Notes: generated from the letters alone by a model not told the origin. 46,251 bases of DNA from Candidatus Omnitrophota bacterium (GCA_015233495.1 JADFXQ010000004.1:22976-69226), one strand, 5' to 3'. Counted from the stretch's first letter, positions 17,343 through 26,770 are shown. Numbers and translations: made by a program.

Positions 17343-19088
17343 ATGACGGATAAAAAATTTTTTGGTTTTAGTGATCTTGCCTTTTTTTCAATGGCGTTGG
17401 CGTCCTTTGCCGGATGCGCCGGTATGATTATTTATGGGGCATTTCATCTTATCTGGCTGAGAGTGTTTTTTTCCCAGTCGACTTATTACTTTATCTTGGG
17501 CTTGACTTTAGTTTGGGCAGTTACACTGATCAAAGCCAGCCAAGAAGCGGGCTTTGACCCGAAGAAATTCTGGCAGCTTCATAAAACCGGCATTCTATTT
17601 TCCCTGCTGGCCGCCAGTTTTATTTTTATTTCAGTGCCGAAATATTTTCGCGTGTTAAGCGATGAAACGAATCTTTTGTCTGTAGCCCGGACCATGACTT
17701 TTGAAAAAAGAGTGGATAATGTTACGGAGGGCAGATGGTATTACGAAAGATTTTGGCCCACCGCCAGTTCCATGGAAAAACGTTGTTTTCTTTTTCCTTT
17801 TTTCACGCAATTGTTTCATGTCGCGTTTGGATATCATGTTTATAATGTTTTTATTTTAAATTTTTTCGCGCTTTGGGGATTGTTGTTTGCTGTCTATTTA
17901 TTGCTATCCCCGTATATAAGCAGCGGTTGGTCATTGATCGCGCTGGTATGCGTCTTGGCGCAACCGGTTATCACGCTAAGCGCCACCAGCGCGAGTTATG
18001 AAGTTTTCAACTCTTTGTTTATAGCCCTAGTATTTTTAAGCCTACGTTGGTTCTTGAGCTCCGGGACTCCCGTGGCGTTACAAGTCCTTTGCCTGAATTT
18101 GTTTATGTTGGCGAACATTCGTTATGAATCGATTATTTTTTTGGCTGTAATTATTTTTTTCCTTTTTTTAAGCGGATATTTAAACAAAAAGCTTATTGTT
18201 TCATCGCCGATTTTGGTTTTGGGCCCGGTTTTTTTGTTCCCCTGGTTGGCCCAGCGGGTTGTCATGGCCCATGAAGCGGACAGTAACTTGATTGGTAATT
18301 CTTGGATGAATGCTTTTCAATTCGATTTTATCGCGAACAACGTCAAACTATTTTTCAATTTTATTCTCAACTGGACCGGTAATTTAGGTTACGCGGGAAT
18401 ATTAAATTGGCTTGGTTTGGCGATTTTCTTTGTTTTACTGGGACAACTTTGGTTTAATCCGAATTTTAAAATCGATAAAGAGAAAAAGTTTTATTCCCAG
18501 GTTATTTTACTCAGTTTATTGTTTCTCTTCATAGCGGTTTTGGCGTATCAAGGCGGGATCAATGATCATCCTTTAAACGGGAGATTTTATTTGCCGATTT
18601 TGATATTTTTCTCGGTTTTGCCGGCGATCAGCTTAGGGGCGGGGTGGCTGGGAAATAAACTTTCTATTCGGCAGGGATGGCTCATTGCCGCGGCGCTTTT
18701 TATTTTTTATCATCCGATTGCGATGCGGGATCATTTGGCGAACGATCTGGTCATTATCCGGGAAGATCGGTTGGTCCGAGAATTTTTAAATAAAAACGCG
18801 GATCAAAACGCTTTGATCATTTGCGGCCGGCCGGGCCAGTTGACCGTAGATTTACGGGGAGCCATTTCATTTTCAACGGCAAACCGGGAAAAGCGGGAGA
18901 TCTTGGATCAATATCATAATCATTTGTTCAGCATGATTTATGTTATCCAGACCTTTAACTACCAAACCCGCGGTCCTTTGTCGGATAATGTGGTCGATTC
19001 TATCTACGCCCTAGAGCCGGTCACCGAGCTGCAGACCGGCGGTGGACAATATATGCGAATTTCCAAGGTCCGCGCCCCCGGAGTGTAA
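17343..19088 (+). CDS. GT-C type integral membrane glycosyltransferase-like protein
   Basis: A 581-residue polytopic membrane protein with roughly a dozen hydrophobic segments. The loop KYFRVLSDETNLLSVART, after the third or so helix, carries the acidic pair (Asp-Glu) usual in GT-C/PMT-family enzymes, which transfer sugars from polyprenyl-phosphate donors. A short soluble tail follows the last helix, with GRPGQLTVDLRGAISFS and ending in MRISKV. The donor, acceptor and named subfamily cannot be told from the sequence. It lies 27 bases after the foldase gene and precedes an AT-richer block of surface genes. Confidence 0.65.
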   Translation: MTDKKFFGFSDLAFFSMALASFAGCAGMIIYGAFHLIWLRVFFSQSTYYFILGLTLVWAVTLIKASQEAGFDPKKFWQLHKTGILFSLLAASFIFISVPKYFRVLSDETNLLSVARTMTFEKRVDNVTEGRWYYERFWPTASSMEKRCFLFPFFTQLFHVAFGYHVYNVFILNFFALWGLLFAVYLLLSPYISSGWSLIALVCVLAQPVITLSATSASYEVFNSLFIALVFLSLRWFLSSGTPVALQVLCLNLFMLANIRYESIIFLAVIIFFLFLSGYLNKKLIVSSPILVLGPVFLFPWLAQRVVMAHEADSNLIGNSWMNAFQFDFIANNVKLFFNFILNWTGNLGYAGILNWLGLAIFFVLLGQLWFNPNFKIDKEKKFYSQVILLSLLFLFIAVLAYQGGINDHPLNGRFYLPILIFFSVLPAISLGAGWLGNKLSIRQGWLIAAALFIFYHPIAMRDHLANDLVIIREDRLVREFLNKNADQNALIICGRPGQLTVDLRGAISFSTANREKREILDQYHNHLFSMIYVIQTFNYQTRGPLSDNVVDSIYALEPVTELQTGGGQYMRISKVRAPGV

Positions 19089-19184
19089 GCAGGTTTGAGG
19101 TGTTTAGAAACGGGTTTTCAATAAAGGGCGACTAAATGCAGAGGGCAAGGATTGATCTTTTAAAAGCAAAAATGGGCTTGGCAT

Positions 19185-20300
19185 ATGTTTAATTTTCTTC
19201 GAAGGTTGGATAACCTATTTATTCGTTTAGCCATTTTCGCCATAAATCCTAAAAAGTCTAAGGATATACAATCAGGAGAGGTGCGAGAGATCCTTTGTAT
19301 AAAGTTGTGGGGGCTTGGCAATTTGATTGTGATTTATCCATTAATAGAAAAATTGAAAGCCCGATTTCCGCAAGCGCGAATTACGTTCATTACCTTTGAT
19401 TTGAATCGAGGATTTCTAGATGACGACCAATCTTTGGATCGGGTCGTTTATTTTAGATTTACGGTTAATTTTTTTCGGATTATTCGGCAGGTTGCTGAAT
19501 TGCTTAAAGAATTAAGGGCTTTAAAAATCGATTTGGTTATAAATTTTGAAACATTTAACAATGCATCAGCGGTGTTTGCTTATTTAACGAAGGCTCCGGT
19601 CCGGGTCGGTATAAATAATCGCTATGAAAATTTTTTTTATACGCATTCTATCCAACGTGATCCTCAGGCGCACATCACAGAAGTTTTTTCCGATCTCGTA
19701 AGAACTTTGGGTTTAAAGTTTTCTTACGCTTATTATTCATTTCCCGTAAAAGAACAGGAACAGCAAGCGGTGGAGCGGCAGATTAAGTCTCGTCCGTATC
19801 TATGTTTTCATCCCGGAACAAGCGGAAATTTTACAGGGAAGAGATCCCGCGAAGAATATTTTGCCAAATTGGCTAATTTATTCATTGAGGTTTGCTGTAT
19901 CCCAGTTTACTTCACGGGATCTTATAAGGAAACACCGATCATTGAGAGGATTATCGAAAAAGTTAATGACAAGAGTAAAGTTTTTAATATCGCGGGGACT
20001 TTCACAATTTGGGAGTTGGTTGAGTTGATGAGGGGGTGCCGGTTATTTGTTGCGGGTGACACAGGTCCAACGCATCTCGCGGCCTCTTTAAACGTGAATA
20101 CGGTTGTTATGTTCGGCCCCAGCTCCCCGAAAAGATATTCTCCGTTAAATCAAAATTCAATAGTTTTTTATAAAGGATGTTCATGTAGTCCATGTTTGAA
20201 TCCGGATGTCTTAACGCAGACATGCAGAAAGAAATATGAATGTTTGGATTTTGATGTTCAGGATAACTTCGCTCAGATATCCAAAAGATTTTTGGATTAG
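19185..20300 (+). CDS. Glycosyltransferase family 9 (heptosyltransferase-like)
   Basis: GT9 enzymes add heptose or related sugars to the LPS core from ADP-activated donors. The 371-residue protein shows the expected two Rossmann halves. The N-terminal half has ILCIKLWGLGNLIVIYPLIEKLKARFPQARITFIT, and a C-terminal half has LCFHPGTSGN, VYFTGSYKE and a nucleotide-binding FVAGDTGPTHLAASLNVNTVVMFGPSSP, the hallmark of the family. The C-terminus is Cys-rich (CSCSPCLNP and CRKKYECL). Base use is AT-richer than neighbours such as pdxA. No clear ribosome-binding site precedes 19185. Confidence 0.85.
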   Translation: MFNFLRRLDNLFIRLAIFAINPKKSKDIQSGEVREILCIKLWGLGNLIVIYPLIEKLKARFPQARITFITFDLNRGFLDDDQSLDRVVYFRFTVNFFRIIRQVAELLKELRALKIDLVINFETFNNASAVFAYLTKAPVRVGINNRYENFFYTHSIQRDPQAHITEVFSDLVRTLGLKFSYAYYSFPVKEQEQQAVERQIKSRPYLCFHPGTSGNFTGKRSREEYFAKLANLFIEVCCIPVYFTGSYKETPIIERIIEKVNDKSKVFNIAGTFTIWELVELMRGCRLFVAGDTGPTHLAASLNVNTVVMFGPSSPKRYSPLNQNSIVFYKGCSCSPCLNPDVLTQTCRKKYECLDFDVQDNFAQISKRFLD

Positions 20301-20329
20301 AAAAATATTGCTCAAGTGAGGGCGCAAAT

Positions 20330-21394
20330 ATGTTCGGATTTATTGGTGCGATCATAGCTTCAAATTTTAAGCGGTTGAGTTCTCCTTTCAAGTTGGGTTA
20401 TGCGGTTACTTATAGATGCAATCTCAAATGTAAAATGTGCAATATTTGGCATAAAGATGACCACAGTCGGGAACTTTCAGTTTTTGACATTGAAAAGTTT
20501 TTCCTCAAGCCACACGGTCTTCATTGGGTTGGCCTTACTGGAGGAGAATGCTTTCTTCGCGCTGATCTTCCTGAAATTGCTGACGTTATCATAAGTAATT
20601 CCAAACAATTATCTGCCATGCACATTGCGACCAACGGCACCCGTACAGATAAAATTGATCATTTTATGACGGAAGTGCGCAAGAAACATAGAAAGATAAA
20701 ATTTGTTTTCACCGTTAGCATTGACGGTCCTTCAGATATTCACAACAAGATCAGGGGCGTGGAGGGTGTTTGGGAAAAAGCGTTAACTACATTCAAAATG
20801 TTAAAGAAAATGCCATTGGTTAAACCGCAATTCGGCTTTACATTGTCCCACAGTAATGTTGGGCAATTTGAAGATACTTTTCACAGCCTTAAGGACGTTT
20901 ATCCACAGCTGCGATTTGATGATATCTCGGTTTATATCTTTCAGAAATCTTCTTTTTACTATGATAACCAGGATATGCTTGACCTGGACAAGAATGTTCG
21001 GATTAAGGAAATAAATAAAATACTTGCTTTGGATAAGGAAGGGTGTACCCTGAATAATTTTTTGCGACGGAAGTTTTTGCAGATGTATTTGACTTATCTT
21101 CAAACGAGCCAAACTCCAATCAAGTGCCAGTCAGCCGCTTCCACTTGTTATTTGGATCCTTATGGCACGTTATATCCATGCTCAGTTTGGAATCGAAAAC
21201 TTTTTAATATTAAAGAGACTAATTTATCTCTTAAGGAGATTTGGCAAACGAATGAAGCCAATAATATCTATAAAGATGTTTTATCAAACAAATGCACAGG
21301 TTGCTGGACGCCCTGCGATGCCTACAGCGCAATGGGAGGGTCGTTATTACAAACCATTTTATGGAGCGGATCCGGCCTTAAACGTAAAGTGTAG
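20330..21394 (+). CDS. Radical SAM / SPASM domain protein
   Basis: A 354-residue radical S-adenosylmethionine enzyme. The N-terminal TYRCNLKCKMCNIW holds C30, C34 and C37 (CxxxCxxC) that ligate the catalytic 4Fe-4S cluster. GLTGGECFLRADL is the SAM-binding GGE motif, and FVFTVSIDGPSDIHNKIRG follows. The C-terminal SPASM-type segment has CQSAASTCYLDPYGTLYPCSVWN and CTGCWTPCDAY, which can bind auxiliary clusters. Substrates of such proteins range from peptides to sugars or lipids. Here the neighbours are a GT9 enzyme and a PA14 membrane protein, suggesting a surface-molecule modification, but this is inference. No RiPP precursor was recognised nearby. Confidence 0.9.
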   Translation: MFGFIGAIIASNFKRLSSPFKLGYAVTYRCNLKCKMCNIWHKDDHSRELSVFDIEKFFLKPHGLHWVGLTGGECFLRADLPEIADVIISNSKQLSAMHIATNGTRTDKIDHFMTEVRKKHRKIKFVFTVSIDGPSDIHNKIRGVEGVWEKALTTFKMLKKMPLVKPQFGFTLSHSNVGQFEDTFHSLKDVYPQLRFDDISVYIFQKSSFYYDNQDMLDLDKNVRIKEINKILALDKEGCTLNNFLRRKFLQMYLTYLQTSQTPIKCQSAASTCYLDPYGTLYPCSVWNRKLFNIKETNLSLKEIWQTNEANNIYKDVLSNKCTGCWTPCDAYSAMGGSLLQTILWSGSGLKRKV

Positions 21395-21404
21395 GAGAAA
21401 CCAA

Positions 21405-22310
21405 ATGGATATGCAGGAAATCCGATCGCTTATTAACTCGACAATCTATGATTTGGATACTGTTGATTATTTGCTTGATTATGGAAGAATAGATGAAACC
21501 GTGACAATTGTTAATAAAATCTTAAACCGGATTCAATATTTTCGCGACCAAACTGGAAAGGGGCCTTATGATCTGAAAGACATTTTTCAAGATGATTTTT
21601 GGATTGCGAAGATTAACGAGGCGTCGACGTTTGGAGATATGCGTAATAACGTAAGACAAGCTTCCCGTCAAGTAATAGACATTTCTGAAAAAGTCCTCAA
21701 TCAGGAGGAATACATTAATTTTGTTAAGAAAGTAGCATCTTGGGTGTATGAAAATGTCCGCAATTTAAGAAGGAAAGTGAGAACGCCGTTGAAAAAGAAA
21801 ATTGAAAGGGTGTCAGTATTTTTGGCGGCAAGTCTTGCAGTTGGAGGTTTGATTGTTTTTTGTATAATGCAAATTTTCGCTCGAAATTGGGGATTGCATG
21901 CGGATTTTTATGAAGGGAGAAATTTCGATAGATATGTTTCATCAGAAGTTCGTCATGCCATTGATATCAGCGAGCCTTATGATTTCGATGGAAAGGTTGG
22001 GCCCGATGATTTTTCTGCTCGATATACGGGATTTCTTAAGGCGCCTAAAGACGGGAAATATCTTTTTACTATAATTGTTGACGATGGAGCTCGGTTGTTT
22101 ATAGATGGTGTGCCCATTATCGATGAATGGAGGCGTCAGGGCGACCGCATTCCCTTTTCTAAAAATATTTATTTACCAAAAGGCCTGCATTCGATTCGTT
22201 TAGATTATTTTCAATCTATCGGACCTGCTGTTTTAAAATTATTTTGGACGCCGGAGCATGGACAACAGAAAATCATCCCGGCAGATTTTCTTAGGCAGAA
22301 TAATGAGTAG
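21405..22310 (+). CDS. Single-pass membrane protein with PA14 domain
   Basis: A 301-residue protein with three parts. Residues 1-135 are helical and soluble, probably cytoplasmic, ending in a basic stretch (RRKVRTPLKKKIER). Residues 136-158 form one transmembrane helix. Residues about 163-301 are a PA14 beta-sandwich, recognisable by LHADFYEG, SARYTGFLKAPKDGKYLFTIIVDDGARLFIDG and LPKGLHSIRLDYFQS, with KLFWTP near the end. PA14 domains often bind glycans on the cell surface. I chose ATG 21405 (GTAGGAGAAACCAA upstream) over far-upstream codons that lie inside the radical SAM gene. Only 10 bases separate it from that gene, so they are probably co-transcribed. Confidence 0.85.
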   Translation: MDMQEIRSLINSTIYDLDTVDYLLDYGRIDETVTIVNKILNRIQYFRDQTGKGPYDLKDIFQDDFWIAKINEASTFGDMRNNVRQASRQVIDISEKVLNQEEYINFVKKVASWVYENVRNLRRKVRTPLKKKIERVSVFLAASLAVGGLIVFCIMQIFARNWGLHADFYEGRNFDRYVSSEVRHAIDISEPYDFDGKVGPDDFSARYTGFLKAPKDGKYLFTIIVDDGARLFIDGVPIIDEWRRQGDRIPFSKNIYLPKGLHSIRLDYFQSIGPAVLKLFWTPEHGQQKIIPADFLRQNNE

Positions 22311-22381
22311 GTTGGGAGTATCGGGGGCACAAAGCTGATTGTTAAAAGTGCGTATTAACTTATGAAAGGCTGTAAAACCTT

Positions 22382-23902
22382 GTGTTAATACTAAAAAAAA
22401 TCATCCAGGAAATAATAAAAACACCCGCGTTGCTGCTTTTACTTTTTGTATATTTGTATATTCTGCCGTGTTGTCTTTCCTATGATAATGCCTGGACTCA
22501 ACCAGAACAATTTTATATAAAAACTAGCGTGTTACATACGGGCTCCGTTCTGAATCTTAAAGATTTAAAGAATGGTCTTTCCTCGCAGGATTTCGAATTT
22601 AAAAGCCGGTGTACGCGTCCTTTATCATCATATTTTGAGATCTTAGATACCAAATTTCGTATCTGGCTTTGGCATTTTATGATTCCTCATCCAAGCCTGT
22701 CACTAACCTGGATTTTCTCATTAATATTAAGTCCGTTTTTCTTTTATAAATTGTTGCGAAATCGATTAATCAGCAGGAATGTTTCGTTTGCGGCGGTGTC
22801 TTTTTATCTTGTAACTCCCTGTGTGCTTAGTTATGAAACAATGCTTTTTAGACCCTCAAAATCTATGGCTAATTTTGTTATCATTCTTTGTCTTTATATG
22901 GCTTCATTGTTGCATAAAAGGTCGGTTGAGAATAAAGCATATATCTCGCTGAAATCTTTTATTCCATTCTTGCTTCTAGTCGCGTTTTCAGTGTACTGGG
23001 ATGAGACAACTTTATTTATATTTCCAGCTGTGTTATTTTTATTTCCGCGCTTAGTTAAACGTGAAATGCATCTTTTGCTTCTCCTGCCTATTTTTACTTT
23101 GTTTGGATATTATGTTGTTATCCCGTGGCTTTCTTCCCAGGCAGGCTACGGATTCCCGCGCTTGAATCAATGCAGTGATATGCAAGGTTTTCTTAAGCTC
23201 CCATACAATTTTTTTGAGCCGTTTAAATGCATCGTTTCAAACGCCGCGCGTTTAATTTTTGATACAATGGGTTTAGTTATCCCATCTTCTCAAGCGTCTA
23301 AGCTTATTAAGATAATGTTGATCTTATCTTTGATTTGTTGGCTGATATTGTTTTTTTATATCCTAAGGGTCAGGAAAAAAGAGGGCTTTCTTGCGTTATT
23401 TCTGGGCATCCAAATATTGATCTTTAATCACTCAATGTCAGCCATGGGTTTGAAAACTTGGGGTCCCTTTTGGTATGGGACTTTTTGGTCGGTTTTCTTT
23501 TCTTTTTATTTGGCCCGATTGATAGAAAAGGCCAACATCCCTAAATATGTTTTAACTTTTAGTCTATTAATTATTTTGTTTAATATGTCCAACTGCTTTT
23601 TAGCGACTAATCTAATTTATAAGAATTGTCACTATTATCCCTATAACCCAGGGAAAATAGCATTATATTTCCAGGATAAGAAGCTTCGTTTTGATCCTGT
23701 TGACAAGCCTTTTCTTAGCGGCTCTCAACTAAAATTCATTATCTCTGATTACTGGAGTCAGGTAAGGCAAGGCAAGACGATAGAGGATTTTTCCATTCCT
23801 AGGGAATTATGTTGGCTTCCTTTGGAAGTTGAGCCGAAGAAACAACATACAAGATATAGGCTGCTACAAAGCGATAATATTAATTATTTCAAGACAAATT
23901 GA
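22382..23902 (+). CDS. Polytopic membrane protein, possibly GT-C glycosyltransferase-like
   Basis: A 506-residue integral membrane protein with about ten hydrophobic helices and no domain I can name. The loop SYDNAWTQPEQFYIKTS between the first helices and YWDETTLFIFPAVLFL further on contain acidic residues, placed like those of GT-C enzymes, but the match is weak. The C-terminal tail (after about residue 425) is soluble and ends with RLLQSDNINYF. A GTG start at 22382 is used because a TAA occurs three codons upstream; there is no clear ribosome-binding site. Codon use is AT-rich, like the three genes before it. It ends six bases before the pdxA GTG/ATG starts. Confidence 0.55.
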   Translation: MLILKKIIQEIIKTPALLLLLFVYLYILPCCLSYDNAWTQPEQFYIKTSVLHTGSVLNLKDLKNGLSSQDFEFKSRCTRPLSSYFEILDTKFRIWLWHFMIPHPSLSLTWIFSLILSPFFFYKLLRNRLISRNVSFAAVSFYLVTPCVLSYETMLFRPSKSMANFVIILCLYMASLLHKRSVENKAYISLKSFIPFLLLVAFSVYWDETTLFIFPAVLFLFPRLVKREMHLLLLLPIFTLFGYYVVIPWLSSQAGYGFPRLNQCSDMQGFLKLPYNFFEPFKCIVSNAARLIFDTMGLVIPSSQASKLIKIMLILSLICWLILFFYILRVRKKEGFLALFLGIQILIFNHSMSAMGLKTWGPFWYGTFWSVFFSFYLARLIEKANIPKYVLTFSLLIILFNMSNCFLATNLIYKNCHYYPYNPGKIALYFQDKKLRFDPVDKPFLSGSQLKFIISDYWSQVRQGKTIEDFSIPRELCWLPLEVEPKKQHTRYRLLQSDNINYFKTN

Positions 23903-23911
23903 GGTTAAGTG

Positions 23912-24871
23912 ATGATTAAGGCTAAAGATATTTTTGTCGGGGAAAAAATCGGAATTACCGTGGGTGATCCCAACGGTGTAGGCCCGGAAATTATTGTCAA
24001 GGCCTTGGCAAAGACGACACTGCGTCGGGGCCGGCAGTTTGTCATTTATGGCAATTCGGATGTTCTGGCATTTTATCAATTCAAACAATATCGCAATGTG
24101 GTAGTTAAAGATCCGGGCGGGTTTTCTTTAAAAAATTTTAAGCCCGGAACGGGCAGCGCGGCGAGCGGCCGGGCGGCTTTGGCGTATTTGCGGGCCGCGG
24201 TTCAGGATTTGCAAGCAGGGAAAATACGTTCGGTGGCTACCGCGCCTTTGAGTAAAGAATTAGTCGGGCTGGCTCATCCCGGATTCCGCGGACACACCGA
24301 ATATTTGGCGGAAGCTTTTGGCAAGAAAGACGACGAGATCGGTATGCTGTTTGTCGCCGGCTCCATACGGCTGATTTTGGCGACCCGTCATCTGGCCTTA
24401 CGCCAAGTTCCGGATGAGCTTTCGCCGGAACGTTTGTATAAAGCCGTCAAATTATTAAACGACGCTTTAAAAAAATATTTTCTGGTGCCGTTTCCCAATC
24501 TCGCGGTATGCGGTTTGAATCCGCACGCGGGTGAGGGAGGAGTATTGGGTACAGAGGAAATTGAAATCATTAATCCGGTATTGGACCGCTGTCGTAAAGA
24601 AAAAATTAGGGTAAGCGGGCCATTGCCCGCCGATACTTTATTCGTGCCGGATATTTTTAAAAAATACGACGCGGCGGTGGCGATGTATCACGATCAAGGC
24701 TTAATTCCGATTAAACTCATGGCGTTTAATCGGTTGGTGAATATGACGGTTGGTTTGCCGGTTTTACGCACTTCACCGGCGCATGGCACGGCGTTTAATA
24801 TTGCGGGCAAGGGTTTGGCGGATCCTTCCTCAATGATGGAAGCGCTGCGTTTGGCAACGGAGCTGATATAA
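23912..24871 (+). CDS. pdxA: 4-hydroxythreonine-4-phosphate dehydrogenase
   Basis: PdxA oxidises 4-phospho-hydroxy-L-threonine with NAD(P)+ in pyridoxal 5'-phosphate synthesis. The roughly 319-residue protein has KIGITVGDPNGVGPEI near the start, the metal-ligand His in HPGFRGHTEYLAEAF, and CGLNPHAGEGG with the second ligand. AMYHDQGLIPIKLMAF carries the third, and SPAHGTAFNIAG lies near the C-terminus. I favour ATG 23912 (GAGGT six bases upstream) over the adjacent GTG at 23909. Base composition returns to that of the housekeeping genes here. It overlaps rsmA by one base. Confidence 0.95.
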   Translation: MIKAKDIFVGEKIGITVGDPNGVGPEIIVKALAKTTLRRGRQFVIYGNSDVLAFYQFKQYRNVVVKDPGGFSLKNFKPGTGSAASGRAALAYLRAAVQDLQAGKIRSVATAPLSKELVGLAHPGFRGHTEYLAEAFGKKDDEIGMLFVAGSIRLILATRHLALRQVPDELSPERLYKAVKLLNDALKKYFLVPFPNLAVCGLNPHAGEGGVLGTEEIEIINPVLDRCRKEKIRVSGPLPADTLFVPDIFKKYDAAVAMYHDQGLIPIKLMAFNRLVNMTVGLPVLRTSPAHGTAFNIAGKGLADPSSMMEALRLATELI

Positions 24872-25683
24872 TGAATTTCCCCGGGCAAGGCCAGCTGAAA
24901 AGGGAACTACCTGCCCGGCCGAAGAAAAGTCTGGGCCAGCATTTTTTAACCGATCAGCGGGTGATTGAACGAATAATCCGAGTTTGTGATTTGCGCCCCG
25001 AAGACTCTGTTTTAGAAATTGGGCCGGGCCGCGGCGTTTTGACTTTGGCTTTAGCGCAAAAAGTTAAGCAGGTTTTTGCCGTGGAAACGGACGCGCGGTT
25101 GATTGCGAATTTGCGTGCGGTTGTTCCTGCGGACCGCGTGACAGTCGTGCACGCGGATTTTCTCAAATTTCCTTTGGCCGCTTTACCGTCCGGGCTGCGG
25201 ATTGTCAGCAATCTTCCCTATAACATTGCGACGCCCATTTTAGAAAAAATCATTCAAGCGAAACAACAATTTAGCGATTGTCACGTGATGGTCCAGTGGG
25301 AATACGGGCAAAGGATGGCGGCTAAGCCGGGGACAAAGGCCTATGGCGCATTCAGTTGTTTTGCGCAATATTACGCACAGCCGCGGATTTTGTTTAAGAT
25401 TTCCCCGGCCGCTTTTTGTCCTGCGCCGAAAGTTTATTCTTGTTTTATGGCAGTGGATTTGCGGATTTCACTGCCCACACCGGAGGGGGATGCGGCGTTT
25501 TTATTTCAGGTGGTGCACGCGGCGTTCAATTATCGCCGGAAAACATTAGTCAACGCGTTAGGAGATTTGGTGGACAAGAAAAAGACGCTGGCGGTTTTGC
25601 GGCAATTGGGATGGAATCCCCAAATCCGCGGGGAGAGTTTGAGCCTGAAACAATTTATTCTTTTAGCGGAAGCATTGGCTTAA
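24871..25683 (+). CDS. rsmA: 16S rRNA dimethyladenosine transferase RsmA (KsgA)
   Basis: RsmA dimethylates A1518 and A1519 of 16S rRNA with S-adenosylmethionine. The 270-residue sequence has the family start KKSLGQHFLTDQRVIERII, then motif I VLEIGPGRGVLTLALA, VFAVETDARLI, and the catalytic motif IV IVSNLPYNIATPIL. The C-terminal substrate domain contains VHAAFNYRRKTLVNAL. The start ATG shares its A with the last base of the pdxA TAA. pdxA-ksgA adjacency is common in Gram-negative bacteria. Confidence 0.97.
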   Translation: MNFPGQGQLKRELPARPKKSLGQHFLTDQRVIERIIRVCDLRPEDSVLEIGPGRGVLTLALAQKVKQVFAVETDARLIANLRAVVPADRVTVVHADFLKFPLAALPSGLRIVSNLPYNIATPILEKIIQAKQQFSDCHVMVQWEYGQRMAAKPGTKAYGAFSCFAQYYAQPRILFKISPAAFCPAPKVYSCFMAVDLRISLPTPEGDAAFLFQVVHAAFNYRRKTLVNALGDLVDKKKTLAVLRQLGWNPQIRGESLSLKQFILLAEALA

Positions 25684-25695
25684 ACAAGGAAGTTT

Positions 25696-26073
25696 TTACC
25701 GCCATTCTTTAAACCAGATTTTGCGCGGGTCGCGGACGATTTCAAAAGCATATTCGAGAATAGTGTTTTGCTGATGCTCGGGCATATTATAAAAATGGAT
25801 GCCGGCTTCGTCAGTTTCTTCTTCGGCATGAGGCTTGATCCAAACAATCTGCCCCCGGGCTTCGACGCAGATTCCGTCATGCATATAAATTTTGAGATCA
25901 ACTTGTTGTCCGGGATTTAAACCTTTGGGAGTTTCTAAACGAGCTCCGGCGCAGCTGATATCTTTGGTGTAGGCTTCAAAATGTTGGGGGCTGTTGGCTA
26001 AATGTAACGCCACGCGGTTGCGGGTTTCCCAACGGGGCAAATATCTTTGGTCGATTTGGTTTTGATCGTCCAT
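25696..26073 (-). CDS. PilZ-domain protein (c-di-GMP receptor candidate)
   Basis: A 125-residue protein made almost entirely of one PilZ domain. RYLPRWETRNRVAL supplies the arginines of the RxxxR switch. YTKDISCAGARLETPKGLNPGQQVDLKI matches the D/NxSxxG beta-barrel motif (here DISCAG), and GQIVWIKPHAEEETDEAGIHFYN completes the barrel. Single-domain PilZ proteins transmit c-di-GMP levels to motility, pili or exopolysaccharide. An EAL-domain regulator lies 12 kb downstream and pilin-like genes 2-5 kb away, a plausible functional link. It is on the minus strand, convergent with rsmA (13 bases apart) and divergent from the Nudix gene. Confidence 0.88.
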   Translation of the reverse strand: MDDQNQIDQRYLPRWETRNRVALHLANSPQHFEAYTKDISCAGARLETPKGLNPGQQVDLKIYMHDGICVEARGQIVWIKPHAEEETDEAGIHFYNMPEHQQNTILEYAFEIVRDPRKIWFKEWR

Positions 26074-26251
26074 AAGAGGGGATCCGGAGTTAGTAAAATC
26101 GTTAGCTGTTCATTTATGGAGTTCGCACCGTTGATAATCTACATCAGAACGGATAGGGAAACAAGGAAAAATTTACTATTATTTGTAAAATACGAAAAAC
26201 CGGATAAATCAGAAATTTTTACCGATAAGGAATAAGCGGAAGGAAAATCTT

Positions 26252-26749
26252 ATGATTCTTAAAGAAGGCCGTTATTTCCGTTTTTCACGCCGGGGTGATT
26301 GGGAGTTTTTTTCCCGAAAAAATTGCAGTGATGTCGCGATCATCGTGGCGCTGACCGATGAAGGCAAAGTGATTTTTGTTGAGCAATACCGGGAACCGGT
26401 GCGAAAAAAGGTGATAGAGTTCCCGGCCGGCTTGATCAATGACCACACTCCGGAAACTTTCGCGCAAGGAGCGAAACGCGAATTGCTGGAAGAAACCGGT
26501 TATCGCGCCCGGCGGATCACCCGGCTGTTAAAAGGCCCGGCCCAAAGCGGCGCCAGCGCGGATTTGGTCACCATGGTGCGGGCCTACGGATTAAAAAAAG
26601 TCAGCGCCGGCGGGGGCGACCGCTCGGAAAAAATCAAGGTTCATGAAGTTATTTTAACGGAAGTTCCGGCTTGGCTTAAAAAAATGTCCCGGCGGGGCTA
26701 TTTGATAGAACCTAAAGTTTATGCTGGACTTTATTTTTTAACCGCTTAA
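26252..26749 (+). CDS. Nudix hydrolase, ADP-ribose pyrophosphatase-like
   Basis: Nudix enzymes cleave nucleoside diphosphates linked to another group. In this 165-residue protein the Nudix box reads GLINDHTPETFAQGAKRELLEETGY, matching E-x7-RE-L-x-EE-x-GY. The spacing from Gly to the first Glu is two residues longer than the classic form. The preceding VEQYREPVRKKVIEFPAG is typical of ADP-sugar pyrophosphatases of the NudF type. The start has GGAAGGAAAATCTT upstream. The exact substrate cannot be told. It is followed by a palindrome and the aldolase gene. Confidence 0.88.
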   Translation: MILKEGRYFRFSRRGDWEFFSRKNCSDVAIIVALTDEGKVIFVEQYREPVRKKVIEFPAGLINDHTPETFAQGAKRELLEETGYRARRITRLLKGPAQSGASADLVTMVRAYGLKKVSAGGGDRSEKIKVHEVILTEVPAWLKKMSRRGYLIEPKVYAGLYFLTA

Positions 26750-26770
26750 AATAAAAATAGTTATTTAAAA

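Noticed and set aside
26047-26235. 62-codon plus-strand frame between the PilZ and Nudix genes
   Set aside because: Begins inside the PilZ gene on the opposite strand, has no ribosome-binding site or motif; treated as a non-coding divergent spacer.
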